Notes: generated from the sequence alone by a model not told the origin. Positions 16,205 to 27,328 are shown, numbered from the stretch's first letter. The stretch is DNA of 64,000 nucleotides from Idiomarina sp. X4 (GCF_002808045.1 NZ_CP025000.1:868001-932000); one strand, 5' to 3'. Numbers and translations: made by a program.

Positions 16205-18223
16205 ATGCTTTTACGTGTAGCAGGGGGTATTGCGTTAGCGGCTTGGGCGGTCGATGCCGACGCCCGCGAAATGACGCTAATGGATACCGTAACAACAGAA
16301 GCAGTGCGCATGGCGGACTTGTCGCCAACGGGCGAATTCACGGCAGTTATCCGCTCCATTCCACGTGCGCCTTATGAAGACGATGACGGCTCAGACTACA
16401 GTGAGTTAGTACTTATTAACTCAGCGGGCGAGGAAACTTCTTACCTCAGTAAAACTGAAAAGTTCGGCCGAGTCAGTTTTGGTCCACAAGGTGAGTACTT
16501 GTACTTCACTGCGAAAGAAGACGGCGACGACTACCAGGAGCTGTACCGCATGCCAGTTAAAGGCGGTGGTGTGCAGTCGGTGTTTGAGTTCGATGGCAAT
16601 ATTGGCAGCTACGACTTAAGCGAAGACGGGACACAGTTAGTGTTCTTGTCATCTGGCCCGAAAGACAGCGACAAAGAGAAGCTGTCGAAAAAGGGCTTTA
16701 AAGCCGAAGTGTATGAAGAAGATTTAACCTACACCCAAGTTTATCACGTCGTTTTAGGTCAGGAAGACGCTGAAGCGAAAGCCGTAACGCCGGATGATCA
16801 GCAAGTTTATTCTGTGGCATTCCACCCGAACAACGAACAGCTTTTAGTTCGCACGGCACCGACCCCGCTTATTGACGACAACTATATGAGCAGCCAATAC
16901 CAACTGATTGGGTTAGATGGCGAAGTGGCTTCAACCTTTGAGGCTGAAGGCAAGCTGGGTCGTGCTGAGTTCTCACCGGATGGTCGTTACTTAGCCATGA
17001 TTCGTGCGGCAGACTATAACGATCCGTCGGCGGGTTCTTTGTTTGTTTACGACACTCGCGAACAAGAGCATCGCAACGTATTACCGAACTACAAAGGCTC
17101 GGTAAAAGACTTTACCTGGCGTACCAGTGAAGAGTTGGTTTGGCTTGGACACCAAGGCACAGAGTCAGAAGTTCAGGCGTTAACGCTGAAATTCCTGGAA
17201 AGCCGCATTTTGGTTGAGCCTGGTGAAGCCATTGTGACCAGCATTGACGGCGAAGCGGGCAAATCTGAGTTTGTATTAACCGCACACCGCCCTTCTCACC
17301 CAAGCGAAGCTTTTAAATACGCCAACGGTGGGTTGGAACGCTTAACAAACTCAAACCCTTGGTTGTCAGAGATTGATATGCCACGTCAGGAAACCATTGC
17401 CTATGAAGCGCGCGATGGTTTAGAGCTGGAAGGTATTTTGGTTTACCCACTGGGATACGAAGAAGGTAAAAGCTACCCAACCGTTATGGTCATTCATGGT
17501 GGTCCGGAGTCGCATTACAGCAATGGCTGGTTAGATCGCTATGCGTCGCCGGTTAAGCATGCCGCATCTAAAGGCTATGCACTGTTCTTCCCGAACTACC
17601 GTGGCAGCACAGGCCGTGGCGTTGAATTCTCGAAGCTTGGTCAAAACGACTACGCGGGTAAAGAGTTCGACGACATTGTTGATGCCAAAGAGCACTTAGT
17701 GGCCATGGGCATTGCTGATGAATCTCGCGTGGGTATTACCGGCGGTTCTTACGGTGGTTACGCTTCGGCCTGGGGCGCAACGGCGCAGACTGAGCACTTT
17801 GCCGCCAGTGTAATGTTTGTCGGTATTAGCAATAACTTATCAAAATTCGGTACTACCGATATCCCTAAAGAAATGCACGCCGTTCACGCACGTAGCTACC
17901 CGTGGGACAAGTGGCAATGGTACTTAGAACGCAGCCCTATTTTCCATGCAGAGAAAGCACGTACGCCAATTCTGATTATGCACGGTAAAGAAGACACGCG
18001 CGTGCATCCGTCACAGTCGATGGAGCTGTACCGTTACCTGAAGACTCACGGTAACGTGCCAGTACGCTTGGTGTTCTACCCGGGCGAAGGCCATGGTAAC
18101 CGTAAAGTGGCTGCACAGTTAGACTACAGCATGCGTTTCATGCGTTGGATGGATACCTTCTTAATGGAGAAATCAGAAGAGAAGCCTCCGTTTGAACTAC
18201 CACACGCAGAGCAACTGAAGTAA
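16205..18223 (+). CDS. S9-family prolyl oligopeptidase-type peptidase
   Basis: A 672-residue serine peptidase with an N-terminal beta-propeller-like region (about 30-400) and a C-terminal alpha/beta-hydrolase domain. The catalytic serine is in GGSYGGYAS, the aspartate in HGKEDTRVHPSQS and the histidine in GEGHGNR, the S9 order. The HGGPESHYSNGW oxyanion region is also present. A short hydrophobic N-terminus (MLLRVAGGIALAAWAVDADA) looks like a signal peptide, so the enzyme is probably periplasmic. It starts 32 bases after fabR. Acylaminoacyl- or dipeptidyl-peptidase activity is likely; exact specificity is open. Confidence 0.9.
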   Translation: MLLRVAGGIALAAWAVDADAREMTLMDTVTTEAVRMADLSPTGEFTAVIRSIPRAPYEDDDGSDYSELVLINSAGEETSYLSKTEKFGRVSFGPQGEYLYFTAKEDGDDYQELYRMPVKGGGVQSVFEFDGNIGSYDLSEDGTQLVFLSSGPKDSDKEKLSKKGFKAEVYEEDLTYTQVYHVVLGQEDAEAKAVTPDDQQVYSVAFHPNNEQLLVRTAPTPLIDDNYMSSQYQLIGLDGEVASTFEAEGKLGRAEFSPDGRYLAMIRAADYNDPSAGSLFVYDTREQEHRNVLPNYKGSVKDFTWRTSEELVWLGHQGTESEVQALTLKFLESRILVEPGEAIVTSIDGEAGKSEFVLTAHRPSHPSEAFKYANGGLERLTNSNPWLSEIDMPRQETIAYEARDGLELEGILVYPLGYEEGKSYPTVMVIHGGPESHYSNGWLDRYASPVKHAASKGYALFFPNYRGSTGRGVEFSKLGQNDYAGKEFDDIVDAKEHLVAMGIADESRVGITGGSYGGYASAWGATAQTEHFAASVMFVGISNNLSKFGTTDIPKEMHAVHARSYPWDKWQWYLERSPIFHAEKARTPILIMHGKEDTRVHPSQSMELYRYLKTHGNVPVRLVFYPGEGHGNRKVAAQLDYSMRFMRWMDTFLMEKSEEKPPFELPHAEQLK

Positions 18224-18229
18224 AAAGTT

Positions 18230-18251
18230 AGGCCTGAGCTTCCTCAGGCCT
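18230..18251 (+). terminator. Hairpin after the S9 peptidase gene
   Basis: AGGCCTGAG (18230-18238), a CTTC loop and CTCAGGCCT (18243-18251) form a perfect 9-base stem six bases after the stop codon. A pyrimidine run follows but it is C-rich (tccctcccc), so it is a plausible but not textbook Rho-independent terminator. Confidence 0.65.
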
Positions 18252-18406
18252 CTCCCTCCCCAAAAGATTCGCTTCTCTATCATTCTTTTAATTATACTGA
18301 AAAGTTACTAAATGTTGACTTTTTAGAAGCTTTGTATAAATTTTAATCGAATTTTAACATTTAAGACTGCAAGATTAATTAAACTAATATTTGTTTCGGA
18401 GGGAAA

Positions 18407-18988
18407 GTGAAAACACTACTTCTATCAACGATCTTTTTAATTTCCGCTCTTTTATCATTTGATGCTTTCCCCGGTAACGATAAAGAAGGGCTTACCGCTG
18501 TCGAAGTATCATTTGATATTAATATTAAAGGAGATGAATTCAGTGATTTAAAAGCAATTCCTGTATTGGGTCATCCAATGACATTATACATGACCCATCC
18601 CAATAGCATGGAAGATTATAAAATAGAGATTCTAGTCAGTGAACTGACACATCAAGGAAAGCAGATTCCCAAGCTATATCTGAAAGCTTATAAAAAAGAG
18701 AAGGATAGTTGGGATAACATCGATTCCATTGAAACGATGCAGGGTTATAACTCAAGCTCTAGCTTTTCAATTGGAAGTGATAGTGATGATGTGCTATCAG
18801 GTAAAACGACTATTTCTACTTACGACAAGGAAATTAAGGCGAATAGCATAGAAGAATGCTCATCAACGAATATGCTATCAGCACAATCATGTTGCAGTAT
18901 TCCCTGTCAGGACGGGAGTCCGAATAAATTGAAATGCTGTGGAGGAGTTGGTTGTTGCGGCTGTGGCATTTGCTGCCAAATTCCCTAA
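18407..18988 (+). CDS. Exported protein with cysteine-rich C-terminal tail, unknown function
   Basis: A 193-residue protein beginning at GTG with a GGAGGG ribosome site (18398-18403). Residues 1-20 form a signal peptide. The middle (about 30-145) looks like a beta-rich domain without cysteine. The last 43 residues hold all 11 cysteines (151, 162, 163, 167, 177, 178, 183, 184, 186, 189, 190), several as CC pairs in a Gly-rich context (CCGGVGCCGCGICC). I do not recognise the family. The coding region is clearly more AT-rich than the S9 gene, which suggests separate origin. It has its own AT-rich upstream region and a strong terminator, so it is monocistronic. Metal binding or multiple disulfides are possible. 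Confidence 0.7.
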   Translation: MKTLLLSTIFLISALLSFDAFPGNDKEGLTAVEVSFDINIKGDEFSDLKAIPVLGHPMTLYMTHPNSMEDYKIEILVSELTHQGKQIPKLYLKAYKKEKDSWDNIDSIETMQGYNSSSSFSIGSDSDDVLSGKTTISTYDKEIKANSIEECSSTNMLSAQSCCSIPCQDGSPNKLKCCGGVGCCGCGICCQIP

Positions 18989-19040
18989 GATAATGGTCTT
19001 TATTCTTTAAAAACTTCACATCGTCGTTCTAAATTGAGAG

Positions 19041-19070
19041 GGTCTGGAACCTTGATAAGGTACCCAGACC
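19041..19070. terminator. Bidirectional hairpin terminator
   Basis: GGTCTGG (19041-19047) pairs with CCAGACC (19064-19070), and the inner ACCTT/AAGGT pair extends the stem around a short loop. TTATTCT follows on the plus strand. It lies between the convergent cysteine-rich gene and the ABC permease gene and can serve both. Confidence 0.75.
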
Positions 19071-19077
19071 TTATTCT

Positions 19078-20271
19078 CTAACCTTTTATGGCCTGCCAAA
19101 TTTCCTTCCAGCCCGGTTCTTTCCCGTAATACTGAATACCCATGGCAAATAGCCGCCCAGCAACACTACGCATCCAGTAAACAAAGGCGCCCAGTAGCGC
19201 TAAACTCAGCAACCACTCCCATACTGCAACATCTGTTTGCAGTAAACGAGCAGGCATCATTGCGAATGAACTGACCGGAATAATGCTCATCACCGTTGCG
19301 ATAGTGGAGTCTGGCTCGCCAATTACACTGAAGCTTAAAAACACCGGTAACAGCGGAACTAGCATTACGGTACTGCGGGAGGAGTGATTCGGGTCATCAA
19401 TGGTTGCCGAAAAGCCAGCCAGCATCGCATTGATTAACACTGTTCCCAGCACCACAAATATAATACTGAGCAGAGTCGCTCCCACGCCCCAGTCCAGACC
19501 CGAACCACCGTCTTCTGAAAAAGCGGCAATCACCATACTCACGCCAAGAATCATAAGCCCAATAAAGGTCATTGATTTAATACTGTGCAGCGTAATACCT
19601 ATAATTTTTCCATCCATCCACTGGGTGGGCGTCACTATCGTCAGTAATTGTTCCGTCACACGTTGCTGCTTTTCGGCAGTAATCGACATCATCATCAATC
19701 CAAAGCCGGTGAAAACGCCCACCATGATGACCATCAGTAACATAGTAGCGGAAGCGTCGCTGGCATCGTCTATCGACGCGTCTTCGCTTTCTTCAATAGC
19801 GAAGGTTATGTCCGGTTTCTCATCAATAACTGTGCGCTCTTCCGGCGTCAGTTTCAGTTGCTGAATACGAAGAGCCTGCAACTGCTCTTGCAGCTCCCTG
19901 CGTAAATCCTGCTGCCAGCTTTGTGACTTTTTCACCCACACCTTAGCGGTTAACTCGGGTGTAATCACAATCAAGGTATCTAAGTCTTCTGGTAGCTGCG
20001 TTTGCCACTTTTCCATTTCCATGGTGCCGGCTCTTCGAAGGATTAAGTCTTTTGGTGCTTTGAATTCCCACGCCTGAGGCTTGCCCTCCTGATAGAAAAT
20101 AGCGCCCTGATATTGGTCGGAAAAAACTTGGGTAATAGCGCCCCAACCAGCACTCACGGCAAAAATCAGCACTAAAAGCGCAACTGAGAACAGCTCCTGC
20201 TTCCACTTAAAAAAGCGTTTAAACTCCCACCAGGCAATGGCTTTCAGCTGTTGTAAGTAACTAACTTTCAT
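19078..20271 (-). CDS. ABC-2 type exporter permease (NatB-like)
   Basis: Membrane subunit of an ABC exporter, about 397 residues, with one N-terminal helix (about 24-45), a large extracytoplasmic domain (to about 170), and five or six helices in the C-terminal half, the layout of NatB/YhaP-type permeases. An ATG at 20269-20271 has GGAGG seven bases upstream and overlaps the TGA of the ATPase gene by one base; a GTG immediately before it is the alternative. Neighbouring ATPase and permease form a two-component exporter. The substrate is unknown; Na+ export is only a family analogy. Confidence 0.88.
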   Translation of the reverse strand: MKVSYLQQLKAIAWWEFKRFFKWKQELFSVALLVLIFAVSAGWGAITQVFSDQYQGAIFYQEGKPQAWEFKAPKDLILRRAGTMEMEKWQTQLPEDLDTLIVITPELTAKVWVKKSQSWQQDLRRELQEQLQALRIQQLKLTPEERTVIDEKPDITFAIEESEDASIDDASDASATMLLMVIMVGVFTGFGLMMMSITAEKQQRVTEQLLTIVTPTQWMDGKIIGITLHSIKSMTFIGLMILGVSMVIAAFSEDGGSGLDWGVGATLLSIIFVVLGTVLINAMLAGFSATIDDPNHSSRSTVMLVPLLPVFLSFSVIGEPDSTIATVMSIIPVSSFAMMPARLLQTDVAVWEWLLSLALLGAFVYWMRSVAGRLFAMGIQYYGKEPGWKEIWQAIKG

Positions 20272-21194
20272 CACTGCACCTCCCCAGTTTGCTTACGTAT
20301 TGTGTTCAGGTACAAGTCATGTAACCCTGGCTGGATAGGCGCAAAAGCCTTTATCGACACCTGCTGTGCTAGCTCTGGCCATAACTGCTCAATATCGGTA
20401 TCCTTATTAAACGTCAGTTCAACCTGCTCGTCGTTTACTTTACGAACCGACTCTACTTGCTCAACTGCTTCCCAGCTTTCCATTGCAAGTTGAGCGTTGG
20501 TGGTCACCCGGTAAACCGGCTCGGGTAGCAAGGTATCACGAATTTCCTGAAGGCTTCCCTGCGCAACAGCCCGGCCTTTATTCATTAACAGCATGGTATC
20601 GGCTAAACGTTCTACCAATGCCATCTGGTGCGCACTCAGCACTACGGTTTTGCCGCGCTCGCGCAGCTCAGTCAGTACCGTCAGCACATGTTCCTGATTC
20701 ACCGGATCCAGGCCTGAAAATGGCTCGTCCAGAATCACCAGCTGTGGGTCATGCAGTAAAGTGGCTATAAGCTGCACTTTTTGCTGATTGCCTTTGGACA
20801 TCTGACGCAACGGCTCGTCTTTACGATCGGTCAGTTCAAACCGTGCTAGCCAGCTGTCAATGTCGCCACGTATGTCGCTCAGCTTCAGTCCGCGCAGACC
20901 GGCAATGTAATTAAGGTTATCGAGAATGGAGCGGTCCTGATACAAACCACGGTCTTCGGGTAAGTAAGCAAAGTCGTGGTAAGTCAAATCTATGGTTTGG
21001 CCGTTGTTCTCAACCACTATTTCCCCTTCGTCGGGATGTGTCAGGCCAACCAGCATACGAACTAAAGAGGATTTACCAGCACCGTTGGGGCCAAGCAGAG
21101 CCTGAATTTTGCCGGGTTGGATATCGAGAGAGATGGAGTCTACCGCCGTTACGGTACGGTAACGCTTAGTGACATTATTAACTGAAAGGCGCAT
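20271..21194 (-). CDS. ABC exporter ATPase (NatA-like)
   Basis: ATP-binding subunit (307 residues) for the permease encoded immediately downstream. Walker A is GPNGAGKSS (35-43), the signature motif is the variant MSKGNQQKVQ, Walker B is LVILDEPFSGLD, and the H-loop is LSAHQM. A C-terminal extension of about 90 residues fits the DUF4162-type tail of NatA/CcmA-like ATPases. The gene starts at ATG (21192-21194) and has its own upstream region facing the pckA terminator. It acts at the cytoplasmic face of the inner membrane. Confidence 0.93.
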   Translation of the reverse strand: MRLSVNNVTKRYRTVTAVDSISLDIQPGKIQALLGPNGAGKSSLVRMLVGLTHPDEGEIVVENNGQTIDLTYHDFAYLPEDRGLYQDRSILDNLNYIAGLRGLKLSDIRGDIDSWLARFELTDRKDEPLRQMSKGNQQKVQLIATLLHDPQLVILDEPFSGLDPVNQEHVLTVLTELRERGKTVVLSAHQMALVERLADTMLLMNKGRAVAQGSLQEIRDTLLPEPVYRVTTNAQLAMESWEAVEQVESVRKVNDEQVELTFNKDTDIEQLWPELAQQVSIKAFAPIQPGLHDLYLNTIRKQTGEVQ

Positions 21195-21238
21195 GTTGTT
21201 TTTCTGTTAATTTTAAGGATCACCTATCTTAGAAACAC

Positions 21239-21270
21239 AAAGGGCCCGTAACAAGTGTTACGAGCCCTTT
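21239..21270 (-). terminator. pckA terminator
   Basis: AAAGGGC-CGTAAC and GTTACG-GCCCTTT form a 13-base stem with one mismatch around an AAGT loop, 20 bases beyond the pckA stop. On the minus strand the stem is followed by TTTGTGTTTCT, giving a U-containing tail. Confidence 0.8.
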
Positions 21271-21290
21271 AATTTGTTTCAAACTGTGAC

Positions 21291-22892
21291 TTACAGCTTA
21301 GGACCAGCTGCCACTAAGGCTTTACCGTTCTCGGTGTCGGTAAACTTCTCGAAGTTAGCGACAAAACGCTCGGCTAAGTCTTTAGCACGAACGTCCCACT
21401 CGCCGTCGTCTTCATACGTTTTACGCGGGTCTAAAATGCTGCTGTCTTCAACACCAGCTAACTGAGTTGGCATAGCCAGGTTAAAGTAAGGCAGTTCAAC
21501 AAACTCAGCGTCTTCAATAGAGCCGTCTAAGATAGAGTCGATGATAGCGCGCGTTGCTTTAATAGAAATACGCTTGCCAGTACCGCTCCAACCCGTGTTA
21601 ACCAAATAAGCTTCTGCGCCAGCCGCTTCCATACGTTTCACCAGTACTTCCGCATACTGAGTTGGGTGCAGGCTTAAGAATGCTGCGCCAAAACAGCTTG
21701 AGAAGGTCGGCGTTGGTTCAGTCACACCGCGTTCAGTACCCGCCAGTTTCGCGGTAAAGCCAGACAGGAAGTGGTACTGCGCCTGCTCTTTGGTCAGCTT
21801 AGACACCGGCGGTAATACGCCAAACGCGTCTGCCGTCAGGAAGATTACTTTCTTCGCGTGACCCGCTTTAGACACCGGCTTAACAATGTTATCGATGTGG
21901 TAAATAGGGTAAGAAACACGAGTGTTCTCGGTTTTCGAGTTGTCATCAAAGTCGACAACGCCATTTTCATCAACCGCAACGTTTTCTAATAACGCGTCAC
22001 GACGAATCGCGTTGTAAATATCCGGTTCCGCTTCTTTCGACAGGTTGATGGTTTTCGCATAACAACCGCCTTCAAAGTTGAAGACACCGTCGTCGTCCCA
22101 ACCGTGCTCGTCGTCACCAATCAGTGCCCGTTTCGGGTCAGTCGACAACGTGGTTTTGCCGGTACCTGACAAGCCAAAGAAAATAGCAACGTCGCCTTCT
22201 TTACCTACGTTTGCTGAACAGTGCATTGACGCAATGCCTTTAAGCGGCAGGAAGTAGTTCATCATTGAGAACATACCTTTTTTCATTTCGCCGCCGTACC
22301 AGGTACCGCCAATTAACTGGATTTTCTCCGTTAAGTTAAACGCCACAAAGTTTTCAGAGTTCAGCTCTTGTTCTTGCCACTTAGGATTAATGCACTTCGC
22401 ACCGTTCATGACCACGAAGTCTGGCTCGAACGTTTCCAGCTCTTCTTCGCTTGGGCGAATGAACATGTTTTTCACGAAATGTGCCTGCCATGCCACTTCA
22501 GTAATGAAGCGAACCGCTAAGCGTGTATCTTCGTTAGCACCGCAATAGGTGTCGACCACAAACAAGCGTTTGTTCGACAGCTGCTCAGTAACTAAGCCTT
22601 TCAGTTCTTTCCAGGTTTCGGTCGACAATGGTTTGTTGTCGTTCTTACCCTGGTCAGCCCACCACACGGTGTCACGCGTCGTGTCGTCGCGAACAATGTA
22701 TTTGTCTTTTGGTGAACGGCCGGTGAATATTCCGGTATCGACAGCAACCGCTCCTAAATCCGTTACCGTGCCTTTTTCGTAACCCTGCAGGTCATCGCGA
22801 GTTTCTTCTTCAAACAGCAGGTCGTAGGACGGGTTGTGGACGATTTCTTCGACATCGGTGATGCCGTAGCGGCTCAGATCCAGATTTGGCAT
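21291..22892 (-). CDS. pckA: Phosphoenolpyruvate carboxykinase (ATP)
   Basis: Converts oxaloacetate and ATP to phosphoenolpyruvate, CO2 and ADP, the first committed step of gluconeogenesis. The 533-residue protein has the P-loop [13 protein letters not shown], the substrate-binding region [12 protein letters not shown], metal-binding [22 protein letters not shown] and the nucleotide-binding [12 protein letters not shown]. Length and motifs match the ATP-dependent class. It is transcribed alone, with a 210-base divergent promoter region shared with the sodium symporter gene and a hairpin terminator downstream. Confidence 0.97.
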   Translation of the reverse strand: MPNLDLSRYGITDVEEIVHNPSYDLLFEEETRDDLQGYEKGTVTDLGAVAVDTGIFTGRSPKDKYIVRDDTTRDTVWWADQGKNDNKPLSTETWKELKGLVTEQLSNKRLFVVDTYCGANEDTRLAVRFITEVAWQAHFVKNMFIRPSEEELETFEPDFVVMNGAKCINPKWQEQELNSENFVAFNLTEKIQLIGGTWYGGEMKKGMFSMMNYFLPLKGIASMHCSANVGKEGDVAIFFGLSGTGKTTLSTDPKRALIGDDEHGWDDDGVFNFEGGCYAKTINLSKEAEPDIYNAIRRDALLENVAVDENGVVDFDDNSKTENTRVSYPIYHIDNIVKPVSKAGHAKKVIFLTADAFGVLPPVSKLTKEQAQYHFLSGFTAKLAGTERGVTEPTPTFSSCFGAAFLSLHPTQYAEVLVKRMEAAGAEAYLVNTGWSGTGKRISIKATRAIIDSILDGSIEDAEFVELPYFNLAMPTQLAGVEDSSILDPRKTYEDDGEWDVRAKDLAERFVANFEKFTDTENGKALVAAGPKL

Positions 22893-23102
22893 GACGTAAG
22901 GCTCCTGAGATTACGGTCTTGTACGTTAACGTTTAGGTCAGCTGCGCTTACTCGAAACGTCCTGTTCAGTAATTGGGCAACTGGCTGAAATTCAGGGCGC
23001 GAATAGTAACCCGATTGACTAAAAAAAGATAGGGCAAAATTTTCTCAGTTCGTTAGAATGCCCGCCTGACTTAAGTAGGGGCAGTAAGCTTTTTGGACAT
23101 TT

Positions 23103-24422
23103 ATGCGTGATTCATTTCATAGCCGCATTGGCTTTATTTTAGCGGCCGCGGGTTCCGCCGTCGGACTCGGCAACATTTGGGGCTTTCCGACGCAAGTCGC
23201 CAACCATGGTGGTGGCGCTTTTTTACTCGTGTACCTGTGCGTCATTTTTATTCTGGCTATTCCTGCCCTTTATAGCGAACTGCTCATAGGTCACAGTGCA
23301 CAAGCTAACCCGGTTAAGTCACTGACTCAGCTTTCCGGAGGAAAGGCTCGTCCTGTCGGCAAGCTAATGGGCTATTTGAACGTACTGGGCTCGTGCTTAA
23401 TGCTGAGCTTCTATCACGTCGTCGCCGGTTGGATGGTGGTTCACGCACTCGGCTTCTTAGCTAAAGGCGTTGGCTTAGCATCCGTGTCCGAATTCTTACT
23501 GAACAGCTCCATGCCGCGCGACTTAATCTTCACGGGACTGTTTTTAACCGCCACTGCGTTAGTCGTCTTCCAGGGCGTGGAAAAAGGCATTGAGCGTTGG
23601 TCCAAGCGTTTAATGCCAACATTAGTGATTCTGCTCGTCGGCCTGATTATTTACATGATGACTCTGCCCGGTGCCAGCGTCGGCTTAGAGCGTTATTTAG
23701 TGCCAGACTTCACGCAAATAACCAACACCAGCATTCTGGTTGCGGCTATGGGGCAGGCGTTCTTCTCGCTGTCGATTGGTCTGGGCGGCATGATGATTTA
23801 CGGCTCGTACTTAAAGCCCGGCGCGAACTTGGGCCGTTTGAGCCTGTCAGTTGCGGCACTCGATACGTTCATCGCGTTTTTAGCTGGCTTACTGATTATT
23901 CCGGCACTTTACGCAGGTATTCATTTAGGCGTTTCCGTTGGTGAAGGGACCGAGTTGGTCGGCGAAGGACAACTCATATTTGCAGTACTACCAGAGCTTT
24001 TCAACAGCATGGGCGTTGCCGGTCCCTTTGTCGCTTTTGCCTTCTTTAGTCTGCTGAGTATTGCCGCACTAACATCGACCATTGCTCAGGCAGAAGTCCC
24101 GGTGTCTTACTGCATTGAGGAGCGCAAGTTAAGCCGTCCGGTTGCTACTGCGGCATCGCTGGTTCTGATTGGTGTGTTCTCACTCTTATTAATTTTATTC
24201 TTCGAGCCACTGTTTGGTTGGGTTGTCACCGCCGTCACACAGTTCCAGTTACCACTGTCAGGCTTATTCTACTTACTGGTAGTGGGTTGGTTATGGCGCC
24301 GCAGCAATCACCTAAAAGCCATTGCTGCGGGCAGTTTCGGGCTGACATTATTGCGCTGGCACATTCGTTACTTATGCCCGGTGCTCATGAGTATCGTATT
24401 TTACCACGTCGCGTTAAGTTAG
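23103..24422 (+). CDS. Sodium-dependent transporter (neurotransmitter:sodium symporter family)
   Basis: Inner-membrane Na+-coupled importer of the LeuT/NSS family, 439 residues with about 11 membrane helices. The first helix carries the unwound substrate/sodium site (FILAAAGSAVGLGNIWGFP), and the conserved glycine/serine-rich segment of helix 6 (GQAFFSLSIGLGGMMIYGSY) is present. Bacterial members usually import amino acids; the substrate here is not predictable. A length under 450 residues suggests 11 rather than 12 helices, typical of bacterial NSS proteins. It is convergent with coaD. Confidence 0.92.
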   Translation: MRDSFHSRIGFILAAAGSAVGLGNIWGFPTQVANHGGGAFLLVYLCVIFILAIPALYSELLIGHSAQANPVKSLTQLSGGKARPVGKLMGYLNVLGSCLMLSFYHVVAGWMVVHALGFLAKGVGLASVSEFLLNSSMPRDLIFTGLFLTATALVVFQGVEKGIERWSKRLMPTLVILLVGLIIYMMTLPGASVGLERYLVPDFTQITNTSILVAAMGQAFFSLSIGLGGMMIYGSYLKPGANLGRLSLSVAALDTFIAFLAGLLIIPALYAGIHLGVSVGEGTELVGEGQLIFAVLPELFNSMGVAGPFVAFAFFSLLSIAALTSTIAQAEVPVSYCIEERKLSRPVATAASLVLIGVFSLLLILFFEPLFGWVVTAVTQFQLPLSGLFYLLVVGWLWRRSNHLKAIAAGSFGLTLLRWHIRYLCPVLMSIVFYHVALS

Positions 24423-24428
24423 TTATTT

Positions 24429-25042
<614 letters not shown>

Positions 25043-25094
25043 CTAACATCAGTAAACTAGAGGGTAACGAATTTTTCAAAACATGGAGTCGAAC

Positions 25095-26285
25095 ATGAGT
25101 TCAGCTTTTTACCAGCAACTTGCCGATCAACTGGCTGAAACCAAAGCCGAAGGGCTATACAAAAAAGAGCGTATCATTACCTCTGATCAAAGTTCTGAAA
25201 TTACTGTTAATGACCACCGTGTGCTTAACTTCTGCGCCAATAACTACTTAGGTTTGGCGAACCACCCTGACCTTATTGCCGCAGCCAAAAAAGGTCTGGA
25301 CGAGCATGGTTTTGGTACGGCTTCAGTCCGTTTTATTTGCGGTACTCAGGACATTCACAAAACGCTGGAACAAAAGCTGAGTGACTTTTTAGGCACCGAA
25401 GACACCATTTTATATTCGTCGTGCTTTGATGCGAACGGCGGCTTGTTCGAAACGCTAATGGGCCCGGAAGACGCCATTATCAGTGACGAGCTGAACCACG
25501 CGAGCATCATTGACGGCATCCGTTTAAGCAAAGCAAAACGCTACCGTTACAAAAACAACAACCTTGAAGACTTAGAAGCACAGCTTAAGCAGGCTGACGC
25601 TGACGGCGCCCGTCATAAGCTGATTGCGACCGACGGCGTGTTCTCTATGGACGGTGTTATTGCAGATTTAAAAGGCATTTGTGACCTGGCTGACAAGTAC
25701 AATGCACTGGTTATGATGGACGACTGCCACGCCACTGGCTTCTTAGGCGAGAATGGTAAAGGTACACACGAATACTGTGACGTACTGGGTCGTGTTGATA
25801 TTATCACGGGCACCTTAGGCAAAGCATTAGGTGGTGCGTCAGGCGGTTACACCTCTGGTAAAAAAGAAGTCATTGATTGGCTACGTCAGCGTTCACGCCC
25901 GTACCTGTTCTCTAACTCGGTAGCACCAGCCATTGTTCAGGCGTCTATTCGCGTGCTGGAAATGCTGGAAAATGGTCATGAACTGCGCGCTCAGCTGTGG
26001 GAAAACGCTCAGTATTTCCGCGAGAAGATGACCGCGGCCGGCTTTACCCTGAGCGGTGCTGATCACGCCATTATTCCTGTGATGGTTGGCGACGCACGCT
26101 TAGCATCGGAAATGGCAGACAAACTACTGGAAGAAGATATCTACGTGATCGGATTCTCCTTCCCTGTCGTTCCTAAAGGCAAAGCTCGTATCCGCACGCA
26201 AATGTCGGCGGCTCATACACGCGAACAATTGGATCGCACCATTGAAGCCTTTACCCGCATTGGTAAAGAGCTGGGTGTGATTTAA
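25095..26285 (+). CDS. kbl: Glycine C-acetyltransferase (2-amino-3-ketobutyrate CoA ligase)
   Basis: PLP enzyme that cleaves 2-amino-3-ketobutyrate with CoA to glycine and acetyl-CoA, the second step of threonine catabolism. The 396-residue protein has the PLP lysine in [15 protein letters not shown], the aspartate in MDDCHATGF, and the serine-rich [12 protein letters not shown] segment of the alpha-oxoamine synthase family. The start at 25095 has GGAG (25085-25088) at good spacing; an in-frame ATG at 25083 overlaps that site. tdh follows after 11 bases, forming the classical kbl-tdh operon. Confidence 0.97.
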   Translation: MSSAFYQQLADQLAETKAEGLYKKERIITSDQSSEITVNDHRVLNFCANNYLGLANHPDLIAAAKKGLDEHGFGTASVRFICGTQDIHKTLEQKLSDFLGTEDTILYSSCFDANGGLFETLMGPEDAIISDELNHASIIDGIRLSKAKRYRYKNNNLEDLEAQLKQADADGARHKLIATDGVFSMDGVIADLKGICDLADKYNALVMMDDCHATGFLGENGKGTHEYCDVLGRVDIITGTLGKALGGASGGYTSGKKEVIDWLRQRSRPYLFSNSVAPAIVQASIRVLEMLENGHELRAQLWENAQYFREKMTAAGFTLSGADHAIIPVMVGDARLASEMADKLLEEDIYVIGFSFPVVPKGKARIRTQMSAAHTREQLDRTIEAFTRIGKELGVI

Positions 26286-26296
26286 GGAGTATTGAA

Positions 26297-27322
26297 ATGA
26301 AAGCTTTGGCGAAACTGCATTCCAAACCCGGCATTTGGATGACCGATGTCGAGAAACCGGAATGCGGCTATAACGATATTCTGATTAAGATTAAGAAAAC
26401 GGCAATTTGCGGTACCGACGTACACATTTACAAATGGGACGACTGGTCACAAAAAACCATTCCAGTACCTATGGTGGTCGGTCACGAATACGTGGGCGAA
26501 GTCGCTGCTATGGGCGACGGTGTTCGTGGTTTTGATATTGGTGACCGCGTTTCTGGCGAAGGCCATATTACTTGCGGCCACTGCCGTAACTGCCGTGCCG
26601 GTCGTCGTCATTTATGTCGCAACACCTATGGCGTTGGCGTTAACCGCCCGGGTGCGTTTGCTGAGTATTTAGCGTTGCCAGCTGAGAACGCGTTTAAACT
26701 GCCGGACGACGTAACCGATGAAATGGCGTCTATTTTTGACCCATTCGGTAATGCCGTACACACAGCACTGGCATTCGACTTAGTCGGTGAAGACGTTTTA
26801 ATTACTGGCGCCGGCCCTATTGGCATTATGGCGGCAGCGGTTGCTCGTCACGTTGGCGCGCGCCATGTGGTTATTACTGACGTAAACGAATACCGCCTGG
26901 ACTTGGCTCGTAAAATGGGTGTCACCCGTGCAGTCGATGTCAGCAAAGAAAAACTGTCTGACGTCATGACAGAGTTGGGCATGAAAGAAGGTTTTGACGT
27001 TGGTCTGGAAATGTCGGGCGTCCCTTCTGCATTTTCGCAAATGCTGGCGACGATGAACCACGGCGGCAAAATTGCCATGTTAGGCATTCCACCGGAGAAT
27101 GTCGCCATTGACTGGAACGAGGTTATTTTCAAAGGCTTGGTCATTAAAGGCATTTACGGCCGTGAAATGTTCGAAACCTGGTACAAAATGGCCAGCTTGT
27201 TACAGTCGGGTTTAGACATTTCGCCTATCCTGACTCATGAAATGTCAGTCGACGACTTCGAAGAGGGCTTTGAAACTATGATTTCAGGTCAGTCGGGTAA
27301 AGTCATTCTGAACTGGGACTAA
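26297..27322 (+). CDS. tdh: L-threonine 3-dehydrogenase
   Basis: Zinc-dependent oxidation of L-threonine to 2-amino-3-ketobutyrate with NAD+, feeding Kbl. The 341-residue medium-chain dehydrogenase shows the catalytic zinc ligands ([13 protein letters not shown] and GHEYVG), the structural zinc lobe [15 protein letters not shown], and the NAD-binding [11 protein letters not shown] motif. The length equals that of E. coli Tdh. It is preceded by AAGGAG and coupled with kbl; glpE begins seven bases after its stop, extending the operon. Confidence 0.97.
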   Translation: MKALAKLHSKPGIWMTDVEKPECGYNDILIKIKKTAICGTDVHIYKWDDWSQKTIPVPMVVGHEYVGEVAAMGDGVRGFDIGDRVSGEGHITCGHCRNCRAGRRHLCRNTYGVGVNRPGAFAEYLALPAENAFKLPDDVTDEMASIFDPFGNAVHTALAFDLVGEDVLITGAGPIGIMAAAVARHVGARHVVITDVNEYRLDLARKMGVTRAVDVSKEKLSDVMTELGMKEGFDVGLEMSGVPSAFSQMLATMNHGGKIAMLGIPPENVAIDWNEVIFKGLVIKGIYGREMFETWYKMASLLQSGLDISPILTHEMSVDDFEEGFETMISGQSGKVILNWD

Positions 27323-27328
27323 ACGTCT

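Noticed and set aside
19400..19864. 154-codon frame on the plus strand opposite the ABC permease
   Set aside because: Lies wholly inside the permease gene on the other strand; low-complexity Ser/Ile/Val composition typical of antisense frames.
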